From contig NZ_JAIRBM010000023.1 in the NCBI RefSeq assembly GCF_020089865.1, positions 1-64,000 on the forward strand: a DNA stretch of 64,000 bases, written 5' to 3'. Each line of letters opens with the position of its first letter. Position 1 is the first letter of the stretch. This stretch comes from Microvirga puerhi (GTDB lineage Bacteria; Pseudomonadota; Alphaproteobacteria; Rhizobiales; Beijerinckiaceae). Under the pieces are notes generated by a model that made no database searches, had not been told where the DNA came from, and saw only the letters and a list, made by a program, of their open reading frames with translations. Below, piece after piece: positions 24,792 to 32,592 of this stretch. The position numbers and the translations under genes were made by a program.

Positions 24792-25943
24792 ATGGCTGAC
24801 GAAATCCAGACCTTCACCCTTGAAGGCGATCGGGAATCGATGATCGCGGCCGGCAAGACAGGCCCCGATAAGAAGAAGATCGCGACGGTCGTTGCGGTTG
24901 TCTCCGTGATCGGCCTTGTCCTGTTCTTCGCGCTGCCCGGCTCCAAATCGAAGGCTCCAACCACGGGGCCGCAAACGACGATCCGGCAGACGACTGAGTT
25001 TATCCCGGCGAATCTGCCCCCTCCCGTGGTCCAGGCGGCGATGCCCGTGATCTCCGTGCAGCCGGCGATGCCTCAGCCTGCAGCACAGAAGCCTGCCGAG
25101 GACAAAATGCTTCAGGCCAGCCAGCGGGCACCTCTGACCGCTTTCAAAGGGGGCGGCAGCAATGGCGGCCGCCCGGCCGGAGGCACACAAGCCGGCGCGG
25201 TAGCGCCGGTCATGCCGGAGGAGAAGAACGATCTGGAATCGAAGCTCGCCGCGACGAAAGTCGAGGGCGTGCGCGCCGGCATGCTCGGCAACCGGGACTT
25301 TGTGATCGCGCAAGGAACCTCGATTCCTTGCGTGCTTGAAACGGCCATGTCGAGCGATCAGCCGGGTTTCGTGACCTGTGTTATCACGCGGGACGTTCTG
25401 TCCGACAATGGCCGCGTGGTTCTCCTCGATCGGGGGACTCAGGTGACGGGTGAATATCGAGGAGGCCTCAAGCGCGGGCAAAAACGGATGTTCGTCCTAT
25501 GGTCCCGTGCGAAGACACCCAAGGGCGTCATCGTTGCCCTCGCCTCTCCCGGAACCGATGCCCTCGGCCGCGCCGGCTTTGATGGCGATATAGACACTCA
25601 TTGGTGGGAGCGGTTCGGATCGGCCATGCTCCTCTCCCTTGTCGACGACGTTGCGAAATTCGCGACCAACCGTTGGGCGGGAGGCGGCGGCAACGTCCAG
25701 CAGAACAATTTTCAATCGACCCAGGAAAGCGGCAAGGATGCCGCGGCGATCGCCGTTCAGGAATCGATCAATATCCCGCCGACCCTGAATAAAAACCAAG
25801 GCGAGCTTGTGAACATCATGGTCGCGCGGGATCTCGATTTCTCGAAGGTCTACGGCCTGAAGGTCACAGAGACGCGCTCGAAAATCCTCGACCGTGCGTC
25901 CACGGGCGATTTCGAGCGATTTACGGGCGTCGCGAGGCAGTAA
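24792..25943 (+). CDS. virB10: VirB10/TrbI channel-spanning protein
   Basis: 383 aa. Cytoplasmic N-terminus, membrane helix at residues 35-52 (IATVVAVVSVIGLVLFFALP), proline-rich periplasmic linker, then the beta-barrel domain with AQGTSIPCVLETAMSSDQPG, VLLDRGTQVTGEYRGGLKRG and the antenna region. It links inner and outer membranes and senses ATP use. Its stop shares a base with the virB11 start. Confidence 0.95.
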   Translation: MADEIQTFTLEGDRESMIAAGKTGPDKKKIATVVAVVSVIGLVLFFALPGSKSKAPTTGPQTTIRQTTEFIPANLPPPVVQAAMPVISVQPAMPQPAAQKPAEDKMLQASQRAPLTAFKGGGSNGGRPAGGTQAGAVAPVMPEEKNDLESKLAATKVEGVRAGMLGNRDFVIAQGTSIPCVLETAMSSDQPGFVTCVITRDVLSDNGRVVLLDRGTQVTGEYRGGLKRGQKRMFVLWSRAKTPKGVIVALASPGTDALGRAGFDGDIDTHWWERFGSAMLLSLVDDVAKFATNRWAGGGGNVQQNNFQSTQESGKDAAAIAVQESINIPPTLNKNQGELVNIMVARDLDFSKVYGLKVTETRSKILDRASTGDFERFTGVARQ

Positions 25944-26995
25944 TGGCAAGTCAGGACCTGCCACAGGCCGGGCCAGCGATCCCTGACGGAGAGACGGCGG
26001 CCTTCTACGCTCAGGCGAAGCATCTAGAGCGCTTCCTTGCTGACGACCGTTTGATTGAAATCTGCGTGAACCGGCCAAAGGAGGTCCGGACGGAAAGCGT
26101 CGATGGATGGGACTGTCATGACGTTCCGGAACTGACTTTCGACAATCTCATGGCCTTCGCGAAGGTTGTGGCGAACCTTTCGCATCAGAGCATTGATGCT
26201 TCGAAGCCCTTGCTCTCTGCCACATTGCCCGGAAACGAGCGCATTCAGATCGTTATCCCTCCGGCCGTCCCAAAGAACACGGTCAGTCTCACGATTCGAA
26301 AGCCATCGCTGATCACACGCGATCTCGAAAGTTTGAGAGGCGGCGGGATCTTCGAGGATGTGCGGCAGCCAAAGGATTCGAAGTCCATTGAGACGGGTTC
26401 AACCGATTGGCAACTGAAGACGGCTCTCGACGCAGGCGATTACGTCGGGTTCCTGCAGAAGGCTGTTCTAGGGCGAAAAAACATCATCATTTCCGGTGCG
26501 ACTGGTTCGGGAAAGACGACCCTCTCGAAGGCCTTGATCAAGATCATTCCCGGAGAAGAGCGGATCATTACGATTGAAGATACGCCGGAGCTTGACGTAC
26601 CGCAACCGAACCATGTCAGGCTGTTCTACTCGAAGGGAGGCCAAGGTCGCGCCAAGATTGGACCTAAGGACCTCCTCGAGTCCTGCCTACGCATGCGGCC
26701 GGATCGTATCTTGCTGCAGGAGCTGCGTGACGGAACCGCCTTCTACTACATCCGAAATGTGAATTCTGGGCATCCAGGTTCGATCACAACCGTACATGCG
26801 GATTCCGCCAGGCTCGCCTTTGAGCAGCTTACCCTTCTGGTCAAGGAGAGTGAGGGTGGCCGGGATCTTGAGCGCAGCGATATTCGCAATCTGCTCTACA
26901 CCCTCGTCGACATCATCATTCAGTGCAAGCGGGTCAATGGAAAGTTCCGTGTGACGGAGATTCACTTTGATCCGGATCGGAAGCTGTCACAGTAG
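25943..26995 (+). CDS. virB11: VirB11 traffic ATPase
   Basis: 350 aa. Walker A IISGATGSGKTTLSKAL near residue 180, Asp box EDTPELDV, Walker B RPDRILLQELRDG and His box NSGHPGSITTVHAD. It is a hexameric ATPase switching the system between pilus assembly and DNA transfer. The BID-domain gene follows 11 bases later, implying co-transcription. Confidence 0.95.
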   Translation: MASQDLPQAGPAIPDGETAAFYAQAKHLERFLADDRLIEICVNRPKEVRTESVDGWDCHDVPELTFDNLMAFAKVVANLSHQSIDASKPLLSATLPGNERIQIVIPPAVPKNTVSLTIRKPSLITRDLESLRGGGIFEDVRQPKDSKSIETGSTDWQLKTALDAGDYVGFLQKAVLGRKNIIISGATGSGKTTLSKALIKIIPGEERIITIEDTPELDVPQPNHVRLFYSKGGQGRAKIGPKDLLESCLRMRPDRILLQELRDGTAFYYIRNVNSGHPGSITTVHADSARLAFEQLTLLVKESEGGRDLERSDIRNLLYTLVDIIIQCKRVNGKFRVTEIHFDPDRKLSQ

Positions 26996-27006
26996 GAGAT
27001 GGAACC

Positions 27007-27795
27007 ATGGATCATCAAGCTAATCAGTCTCAACCTGCCGAAAGCCTGATTAAGAAGGACAATGAGCGGTGGTTAGTCCCACCAAGCCAGCCAGTTCTTG
27101 ACCCAGCGGCCATTACTGAGCGGCTAAATCGGAGCGAAGATTTAGCTCGCAAGGGGCAAGAGATACGCTCGCTCTCTGACAGAGCCTACGGTCCTGAATC
27201 TGAGGGTGCCATTGCCAAAGTGATCGAAAGGTTAAACGCTGATTCTGAACCTGCCAGACTAAGCTATCGAATGGCGGAACAGCTTCGTGAACAACCGGAG
27301 ACTTTAGGTGTGCTCCGAGGCAGACCTGGTGGACCTGTCACGCCAGAGTCGGCAGAACGCGGAATCGCAAGGGCTGCGATTGAGCGTCTTCCGCAAGCCA
27401 TCCAGGATTACGGGTACTCTGTAGGACTTGAACGTCAGCGCATTTCTATGGATCACAGTATAGCCGAAGAGCGGGGTCGAGTCGGTGTTCTTAAACCGTC
27501 GTCTGAGCTGAGGAATGCCTTGGAGGCGCAAGGTCCTCTGGCAAAGAAGCTTCTAAACGAGATCGGCAACAAGGGTGAACTCCGTGATGTAAGTCGCGCG
27601 TTTGAAAACCGACTTAGCCATGAGGATCAAGTGGCCCTTAAGGCTGGCAATGTCAGTCAAGTTGCAAAAGGCCTGCGTATCGACGAAAGAGCGGCTTCCG
27701 AAGTGGTCAAAACTTACAGTCAAGTAAAGTCAGCGATCGATATCGTCGAAGGTCGAAAGCAAGAGATCAGGCAAGATCGCTCTCTTTCGCGATAA
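27007..27795 (+). CDS. Free-standing BID-domain protein, candidate type IV substrate
   Basis: 262 aa, soluble. Residues 90-180 follow the BID (Bep intracellular delivery) pattern: QPETLGVLRGRPGG, ERGIARAAIERLPQAIQDYG, ERQRISMDHSIAEERGRVG and then VLKPSSELRNAL. The C-terminus is short and charged (RQDRSLSR), like the tail of the TraA relaxase here (RDQETRGLSR). BID domains are translocation signals for VirB-type systems, known from relaxases and Bartonella effectors. No Fic or other toxin domain is seen at the N-terminus, so the cargo role is unknown. Position in the virB operon suggests a delivered protein or substrate chaperone. Codon use is more AT-rich than virB11. Confidence 0.68.
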   Translation: MDHQANQSQPAESLIKKDNERWLVPPSQPVLDPAAITERLNRSEDLARKGQEIRSLSDRAYGPESEGAIAKVIERLNADSEPARLSYRMAEQLREQPETLGVLRGRPGGPVTPESAERGIARAAIERLPQAIQDYGYSVGLERQRISMDHSIAEERGRVGVLKPSSELRNALEAQGPLAKKLLNEIGNKGELRDVSRAFENRLSHEDQVALKAGNVSQVAKGLRIDERAASEVVKTYSQVKSAIDIVEGRKQEIRQDRSLSR

Positions 27796-27858
27796 TGGAG
27801 AGTATGGCCATGACCCCGATCGTTATCTGTGAAAAGCGGCCGCAGGTATCGTCCTCCT

Positions 27859-27883
27859 CGCGGCCGTCCTCGTGACGGCCGCG
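27859..27883 (+). terminator. Strong hairpin after the virB operon
   Basis: Ten-base perfect inverted repeat CGCGGCCGTC-CTCGT-GACGGCCGCG, 64 bases after the BID gene. There is no T-run, so termination is likely only in part or with Rho. Confidence 0.45.
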
Positions 27884-27956
27884 CGCTTAACATAGGTGCG
27901 GAACTGATTCAGCCTCCTGACCACAAGCGACTGAGGGATTCGAGGAGTACGGCGAT

Positions 27957-28130
27957 ATGAATCCCAAGGCTGACGAGATCCTCGAGGATCTCGAAGATGA
28001 ATTTGAGGAGCGGATAGTGGTGTCTCATGAGGCGATCCCCTTGATTGCGGATGCCTCATTCTGCTGCAGCGCAGATGCTGTTAAGCGCGTGCGCGTCATT
28101 CGACAATCGCCTTACGTTAGGCGAGGATAA
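27957..28130 (+). CDS. Small acidic protein, 57 aa
   Basis: ATG at 27957, with GAGGAG about ten bases before it. The product begins MNPKADEILEDLEDEFEERI and ends RQSPYVRRG, with a CC pair in the middle. The acidic amphipathic N-terminal half and basic end give a strongly polar small protein. No family is recognised. It lies between virB and traA. Confidence 0.4.
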   Translation: MNPKADEILEDLEDEFEERIVVSHEAIPLIADASFCCSADAVKRVRVIRQSPYVRRG

Positions 28131-28187
28131 CGTTGCAGCCGCTACGTGTTTCGTATTTATTCCGTTGGGTCGTTATAGGAATATCTG

Positions 28188-28541
28188 ATGGCAGATGAAG
28201 CCACGCGTCGCCGCCTCTCTCCATTTGACAAAAAGCGCCTGTCTTACGAGCGGGATACGATCAATGACTACGGTGAGAACAGCAAAGGCTCTCGCAAGGC
28301 CATTCGGCGTTTCAAGACGGCTTCAAATCGGGCAGGCCGGCATGGCGCCAAGGTAGCAGTCTCAGGCTTCGATCTAGATGAGGATCGAGCCGATGTGGCC
28401 TTGGCCGAGTCAGAACATCTAGCCCTGAAGCCTAAGAAGAGGAAGGCTCCTGATCTTCCTCTTGGCCTCAAGCTGGGAAAGATCCAAGACGGGAAGCGCA
28501 AAAGAAGGCTAGCCAAAGGCCGCTTTCCCTATCTCACTTAG
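28188..28541 (+). CDS. Hypothetical basic 117-aa protein
   Basis: The protein is very rich in Lys/Arg (FDKKRLSYERDTINDYGENS, and KPKKRKAPDLPLGLKLGK near the end) and has no membrane segment. The basic character suggests DNA or RNA binding, but no motif is recognised. Its end converges with the end of traA, 28 bases away. Confidence 0.55.
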   Translation: MADEATRRRLSPFDKKRLSYERDTINDYGENSKGSRKAIRRFKTASNRAGRHGAKVAVSGFDLDEDRADVALAESEHLALKPKKRKAPDLPLGLKLGKIQDGKRKRRLAKGRFPYLT

Positions 28542-28569
28542 TTGCATCTCAGGCCTTAGCGCGTCCGGA

Positions 28570-31500
28570 TCAACGAGACAGACCGCGAGTCTCCTGATCG
28601 CGGACCGACCGACGATCCTTCTCCGTGAGAAGAGCGGCTTGTATAAGCGTCGCATGGGCCTCAAGGATGCGCCTGTCGTCCGGTGAGGCCTGCCGCATCA
28701 AGGAACCGGAATCCGATGGGACCAGCCCTGCCCCAAAGCGCTTCGTAAGACTCTCGGTGAACCGGGAAATCTCCTCGGATACGGCGGGATTAGTATCCAG
28801 CGACACCAGGGCGAGCCGATAAGCCTCCCTGCCCTTCTGGCGCTCCTGATCCAATTCCCGCAGCGTGGTTCGAGCCTCCGCAGAGAGGTCAGGAACCCGA
28901 ACAGCCAGGCGCTGGCGACGGCGCGTTTCCTCGTCAATGGCGGATTGGAATCCAAGCTCGAAAGAGCGTCCGAGCTTTTGAATGGATGCCCCGATCCCAC
29001 GCAGGCCCGAAAGAGCCTCCTGCCGCTCCTGGCGGGCCTTTGGTCCGTCAAGGAGACGATCGGATCCGCGGAGCTTCCCTGCCCTGTCCGGGGCGCTTTG
29101 CAGCACAGATGCGACCTTCTGAGCGTCCCTTGATGCCAGCAAAGTCGCCTCGATCCGCGCCGTGGCGTCAGCCGGATTCCGGTACACGTGGGTGGACGCT
29201 TTCTGGAGATCCGAATAGTGCTCGCGATACGTAGCCGAGGCCAGAACTCGCGTCATTGCCTCATCCTCGATCGAACGCGCGAACGCCGTGACGGCTTCGA
29301 GCAGCGGCCGACGTTCCACGGCCGGGATGGAAATCGCTGTGTCTCTTCCGGTCTGTGAATGATCGAACTCGCGGCCGGCCATGCGCACGATCGCCCCTTC
29401 CAGCCGCTCCCATGTCTTATGCAGCCGGTCGGCCTGCTCGGTGATCCAAGCTTTCTGTTTTTCAACAAAGGCGCTGAAGCTCGGGGCAATGGATTGAAGA
29501 GTCTCAAAGCCGCGACGCTCTGCGAATTCGGCCCGTTCGGCATAGTCGAGCGTCGTCGACTTCCGGCCGGCCTGGCTCAACCGCTTGGTCAGGATATCGA
29601 AGGATTTGAAGTCGGCCTGCGCCGCGTAAAGGGTGGCGCTTTCCCGGTGGCGCGTCATCGCAACATAGGTGAGATGACGGTCCATGCCGGGCGTCGCCAG
29701 AACGAAGGTTCTGTCGATTGTCGAGCCCTGACTTTTGTGAATCGTCGCCGCGTAGCCATGATCGATATTGTTGTAGGCGATCTGGTTGATCTCGACGCTC
29801 CGGCCGGCGTCGAGATCGATCTTGAGCACTCCATGCCCCGCCTTGGTCACGGTCCCGATCATGCCATTCTTTACGCCATGCTCACGGTCGTTCTCAAGAA
29901 AGATAACCCGATCTCCCGCCGCAAATTCGCGCCGGCCCCTCGCTGTATTGAACTCCGATCCCTGCCCTAGCTCTCCCTCCTGAATCAGTCGGTTTCGGAC
30001 GCCCTGGTTGAGGCCGTAGATATCGGCATTGGTGTGGGCGAGGATGAGATTCGAGCCCGATCCTCGCGCAGCCATCCAGTCATTGATAATAGCCTGCTTC
30101 GCGTCATCCCGGCTTTGAGAGAATACGACTGCGCCACGGCTCGAATAGGCCGAAAGGGCCTCCGCCGTCCGGCCACGGGCAAAATCCACACTGGCCGCCC
30201 TCGCCCATTCCTCATTCTGGCGGCGGATGCCGGTCATTTCGACATAGCCGATACGCTCGGTAATCGCCCGGAAGGCGGCGCCGGCCTCGATCGGCTGAAG
30301 CTGCTCGGCATCACCCACGAGAACCGCTTTCGCGCCTTGCTCCTTGATGTGATTGAGGACGCGATCAAGCTGCCGTGACGAGACCATTCCGGCCTCATCG
30401 ATCACAAAGACATCGCCTCTCTTCAGGAGGTCTTTGCCACTCGACCAAGCGAATTCCCAGGCGGCAAGAGTTCGCCCCTCGATCCCGCTAGACTTTTGCA
30501 ATTCCTCGGCGGCTTTACCGGCGAGCGCAGCGCCATAGACGCGATAATCGGCGGCTTCCCATGCCTCGCGTGCGGCGGTGAGCATGGTGGATTTACCAGC
30601 ACCGGCGAAGCCCACCACGGCGCCGATCCGCTCATTGCCCGTAATATGCTGTACAGCGTCTTTCTGCTCGTCCGACAGATACGGACGGCGTGCCAATGCC
30701 CGCGTCACCGTCGATTCTGAAACACCATGGGTTGGGGTCAATGCCAGCAGTTGGGCATTGACCGCCATCCGCCGCTCGACATCGATCATCTCGCGCGAGG
30801 AATAGAGCGGCTTTGTGATTTCGCGACCGGTTTCCGGATCGTGGATCTCGGGGACGAGAGTGACCAGCTCGGGCGAAGTCATCACGAGGGACTTGATCCG
30901 GTCGAAGGCCTCGCGGCTGTCCGTATAGCGGAATACTGCGAGGTCGATATCCCGCTCAGTCAAGACTGACTTTTGCGAAGTTAGGACCTGCAAAAGGGAA
31001 GCCGGGTCGCGTCGGATCGCCTCGGCATTACGTTCCCTGACCGCTCCGACGTGATGACTCTTATCGAGGGAGCCGAGCTTGTCCCTGACGGCCGATGCCG
31101 CTGGTCCAAGGTGTGCCGTCCCTTCAAGCGCAATGCCCTGATCTTTGTAGGAACGATGATCTATCTGCACCTGATGCCCGGCCATGGCGAGATGTCGATT
31201 GGCGACCTGAGCCCACTCGGCCCGCCATTCCGTGAGCTGTTCCGGACCTCCGGCCCACAGACGATATTTGATCTTGCCGTTCTGCCGAATCGCCTCCCCG
31301 GCCTCGTCCAGCTCCGCGACCTTCTTTGCGCCGAACCCCTCCTCGGTGAGAGGGCGAAGAGTGGTCATGACGTGAATATGGGGGTTACCCTCCTTGTCGT
31401 GATAGACCCAATCGGCAACCATGCCCTTGTCGGTGAAAGCAGTTTCAACGTACTCGCGCACAAGGGCGATATTCTCGTCGCGGGTCAGCTCTTGCGGAAG

Positions 31501-31803
31501 CGCAATGACCACCTCTCGTGCGAGCTGGGCGTCGCAACGGGTTTCATGGGCCTCGACGGCATTCCAGAAACCCTCGCTGGCTTGTGTAACGGTGCCGCCC
31601 TCCGCCATCGACCGCGCCCATTGCGGCGAGTCGGCCGGAAGGGCGAACTCCTCGTGAACAAGATCCTCTGCACGATCGTAGCGATGGCTCGTGCCGACTT
31701 GTTCATCCATCATCTTCGTGCGGTGCCGATAGGCCGCTGCCGCGATAGCGGAGCGTCCCTGCCCTCGGGTCAGGACTTGAGCACGAAAGTGATAGATCGC
31801 CAT
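28570..31803 (-). CDS. traA: TraA relaxase-helicase with C-terminal BID domain
   Basis: 1077 aa, the usual size for Ti-type TraA. The MobA/MobL (MOBQ) relaxase spans residues 1-220: N-terminal IYHFRAQVLTRGQGRSAIAA, candidate nicking Tyr in AAYRHRTK and the metal-binding triad NPHIHVMTTLRPL. The helicase part has Walker A VVGFAGAGKSTMLTAAREA near residue 400, DEAGMV, and the late motif HGYAATIHKSQGSTIDRTF. Residues about 880-970 have a BID pattern (LQSAPDRAGKLRGSD, EETRRRQRLAVRVPDLS), the probable secretion signal. It nicks at oriT (31842-31872) just upstream and is pumped with the strand. Confidence 0.95.
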   Translation of the reverse strand: MAIYHFRAQVLTRGQGRSAIAAAAYRHRTKMMDEQVGTSHRYDRAEDLVHEEFALPADSPQWARSMAEGGTVTQASEGFWNAVEAHETRCDAQLAREVVIALPQELTRDENIALVREYVETAFTDKGMVADWVYHDKEGNPHIHVMTTLRPLTEEGFGAKKVAELDEAGEAIRQNGKIKYRLWAGGPEQLTEWRAEWAQVANRHLAMAGHQVQIDHRSYKDQGIALEGTAHLGPAASAVRDKLGSLDKSHHVGAVRERNAEAIRRDPASLLQVLTSQKSVLTERDIDLAVFRYTDSREAFDRIKSLVMTSPELVTLVPEIHDPETGREITKPLYSSREMIDVERRMAVNAQLLALTPTHGVSESTVTRALARRPYLSDEQKDAVQHITGNERIGAVVGFAGAGKSTMLTAAREAWEAADYRVYGAALAGKAAEELQKSSGIEGRTLAAWEFAWSSGKDLLKRGDVFVIDEAGMVSSRQLDRVLNHIKEQGAKAVLVGDAEQLQPIEAGAAFRAITERIGYVEMTGIRRQNEEWARAASVDFARGRTAEALSAYSSRGAVVFSQSRDDAKQAIINDWMAARGSGSNLILAHTNADIYGLNQGVRNRLIQEGELGQGSEFNTARGRREFAAGDRVIFLENDREHGVKNGMIGTVTKAGHGVLKIDLDAGRSVEINQIAYNNIDHGYAATIHKSQGSTIDRTFVLATPGMDRHLTYVAMTRHRESATLYAAQADFKSFDILTKRLSQAGRKSTTLDYAERAEFAERRGFETLQSIAPSFSAFVEKQKAWITEQADRLHKTWERLEGAIVRMAGREFDHSQTGRDTAISIPAVERRPLLEAVTAFARSIEDEAMTRVLASATYREHYSDLQKASTHVYRNPADATARIEATLLASRDAQKVASVLQSAPDRAGKLRGSDRLLDGPKARQERQEALSGLRGIGASIQKLGRSFELGFQSAIDEETRRRQRLAVRVPDLSAEARTTLRELDQERQKGREAYRLALVSLDTNPAVSEEISRFTESLTKRFGAGLVPSDSGSLMRQASPDDRRILEAHATLIQAALLTEKDRRSVRDQETRGLSR

Positions 31804-31841
31804 AACGAATGTTATAGCGAAGCTTAGCGGTCAAAGCAACG

Positions 31842-31872
31842 CGTCGGCAACGCCGACGTATAAGTGCGCCCT
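31842..31872. other. oriT: Origin of transfer (oriT), Ti/RSF1010 type
   Basis: An inverted repeat CGTCGGC-AAC-GCCGACG (31842-31858) is followed immediately by TATAAGTGCGCCCT (31859-31872). This is the hallmark nic region of the RSF1010/pTi family, with nicking expected inside TAAGTGCGCCCT. It sits between divergent traA and traCDG, the standard position, and matches the MOBQ relaxase next door. Confidence 0.88.
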
Positions 31873-32045
31873 CGAATATTTCTCGGGGCGAAGGCCCGAG
31901 GCCTTCCTTGGAGCTTGCGGGCTGCAGGCTCGCGAGCATCGGCTTGGAAGCAGGCCTTCGGTAGAGGCCGTCGCTGAAAAGCTTGGCAAGAAGGGACATG
32001 GCGGGTTAGATGTTATTTCGTTTCACTTAACGCGGAGGCCAAGCC

Positions 32046-32339
32046 ATGGCTCGCACTGCATCACGGGACTCACTGATCAAACAGCGCAAGGAAGCTGAAG
32101 AGAGGTTCAAAAGGGAAAAAGAACGCATCGAGCGTGAGATACGGCGTATTGAAGACGAGGAGCGGCTGAGGTTCGGTCGGCTTGCCGAGAAGGCGGGCGT
32201 CCTAGACATCGAGATCCCGGACGACGCGATCATCGAGGCGCTAAAGGCGGTCGCCGATCGATTTCGCGGGTCGGCCCAAAAGCCGGTCCGCGAAGCGCCG
32301 ACTCCGGCTCCTGCAGAAGGCTCGGCGGATGCAGCGTGA
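32046..32339 (+). CDS. traC: Conjugal transfer protein TraC
   Basis: 97 aa, highly charged. The N-terminal coiled coil is SLIKQRKEAEERFKREKERI, with further EIRRIEDEERLRFGRLAEKA and a conserved LDIEIPDDAIIEALKAVADR, as in TraC of Ti-type plasmids. It has GGAGG before the ATG. It is probably a relaxosome accessory protein. The end overlaps traD. Confidence 0.88.
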   Translation: MARTASRDSLIKQRKEAEERFKREKERIEREIRRIEDEERLRFGRLAEKAGVLDIEIPDDAIIEALKAVADRFRGSAQKPVREAPTPAPAEGSADAA

Positions 32340-32592
32340 GACGGCATCCGTCGTCCAGCGCAAGAAGGAGGCTCGCGCCAAGATTATCTTGGGCGGCCTC
32401 GTCTATAAGGCCGGGCTCCAGAATGTGAACCGCGCTTTTCTCATGGGCGGCCTGCTTATGCTCGCCAAGATGGCGCCGGGTTCGGATCAATTCGAAGCGC
32501 TGCGGCGCCTAGGGCAAGAAGCTCTCTCCGGCGAAGAAACGGAACTCCCCTCCCCTTCGAAAGATCCTGTCAATGACGAAGCTCTCGCATGA
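32329..32592 (+). CDS. traD: Conjugal transfer protein TraD
   Basis: 87 aa. Conserved core RKKEARAKIILGGLVYKAGL, then QNVNRAFLMGGLLMLAKM. TraD of Ti-type systems is a small accessory protein of unknown mechanism, always between traC and traG as here. Overlaps both neighbours. Confidence 0.88.
   Translation: MQRETASVVQRKKEARAKIILGGLVYKAGLQNVNRAFLMGGLLMLAKMAPGSDQFEALRRLGQEALSGEETELPSPSKDPVNDEALA

Noticed and set aside
23934..25481. 515-residue open frame on the minus strand
   Set aside because: Antisense to virB9 and virB10, which are certain; no protein character.
27859..27883. Perfect GC-rich hairpin considered as oriT
   Set aside because: No TAAGTGCGCCCT-like nic sequence beside it; the match at 31842-31872 is far better and sits between traA and traC.
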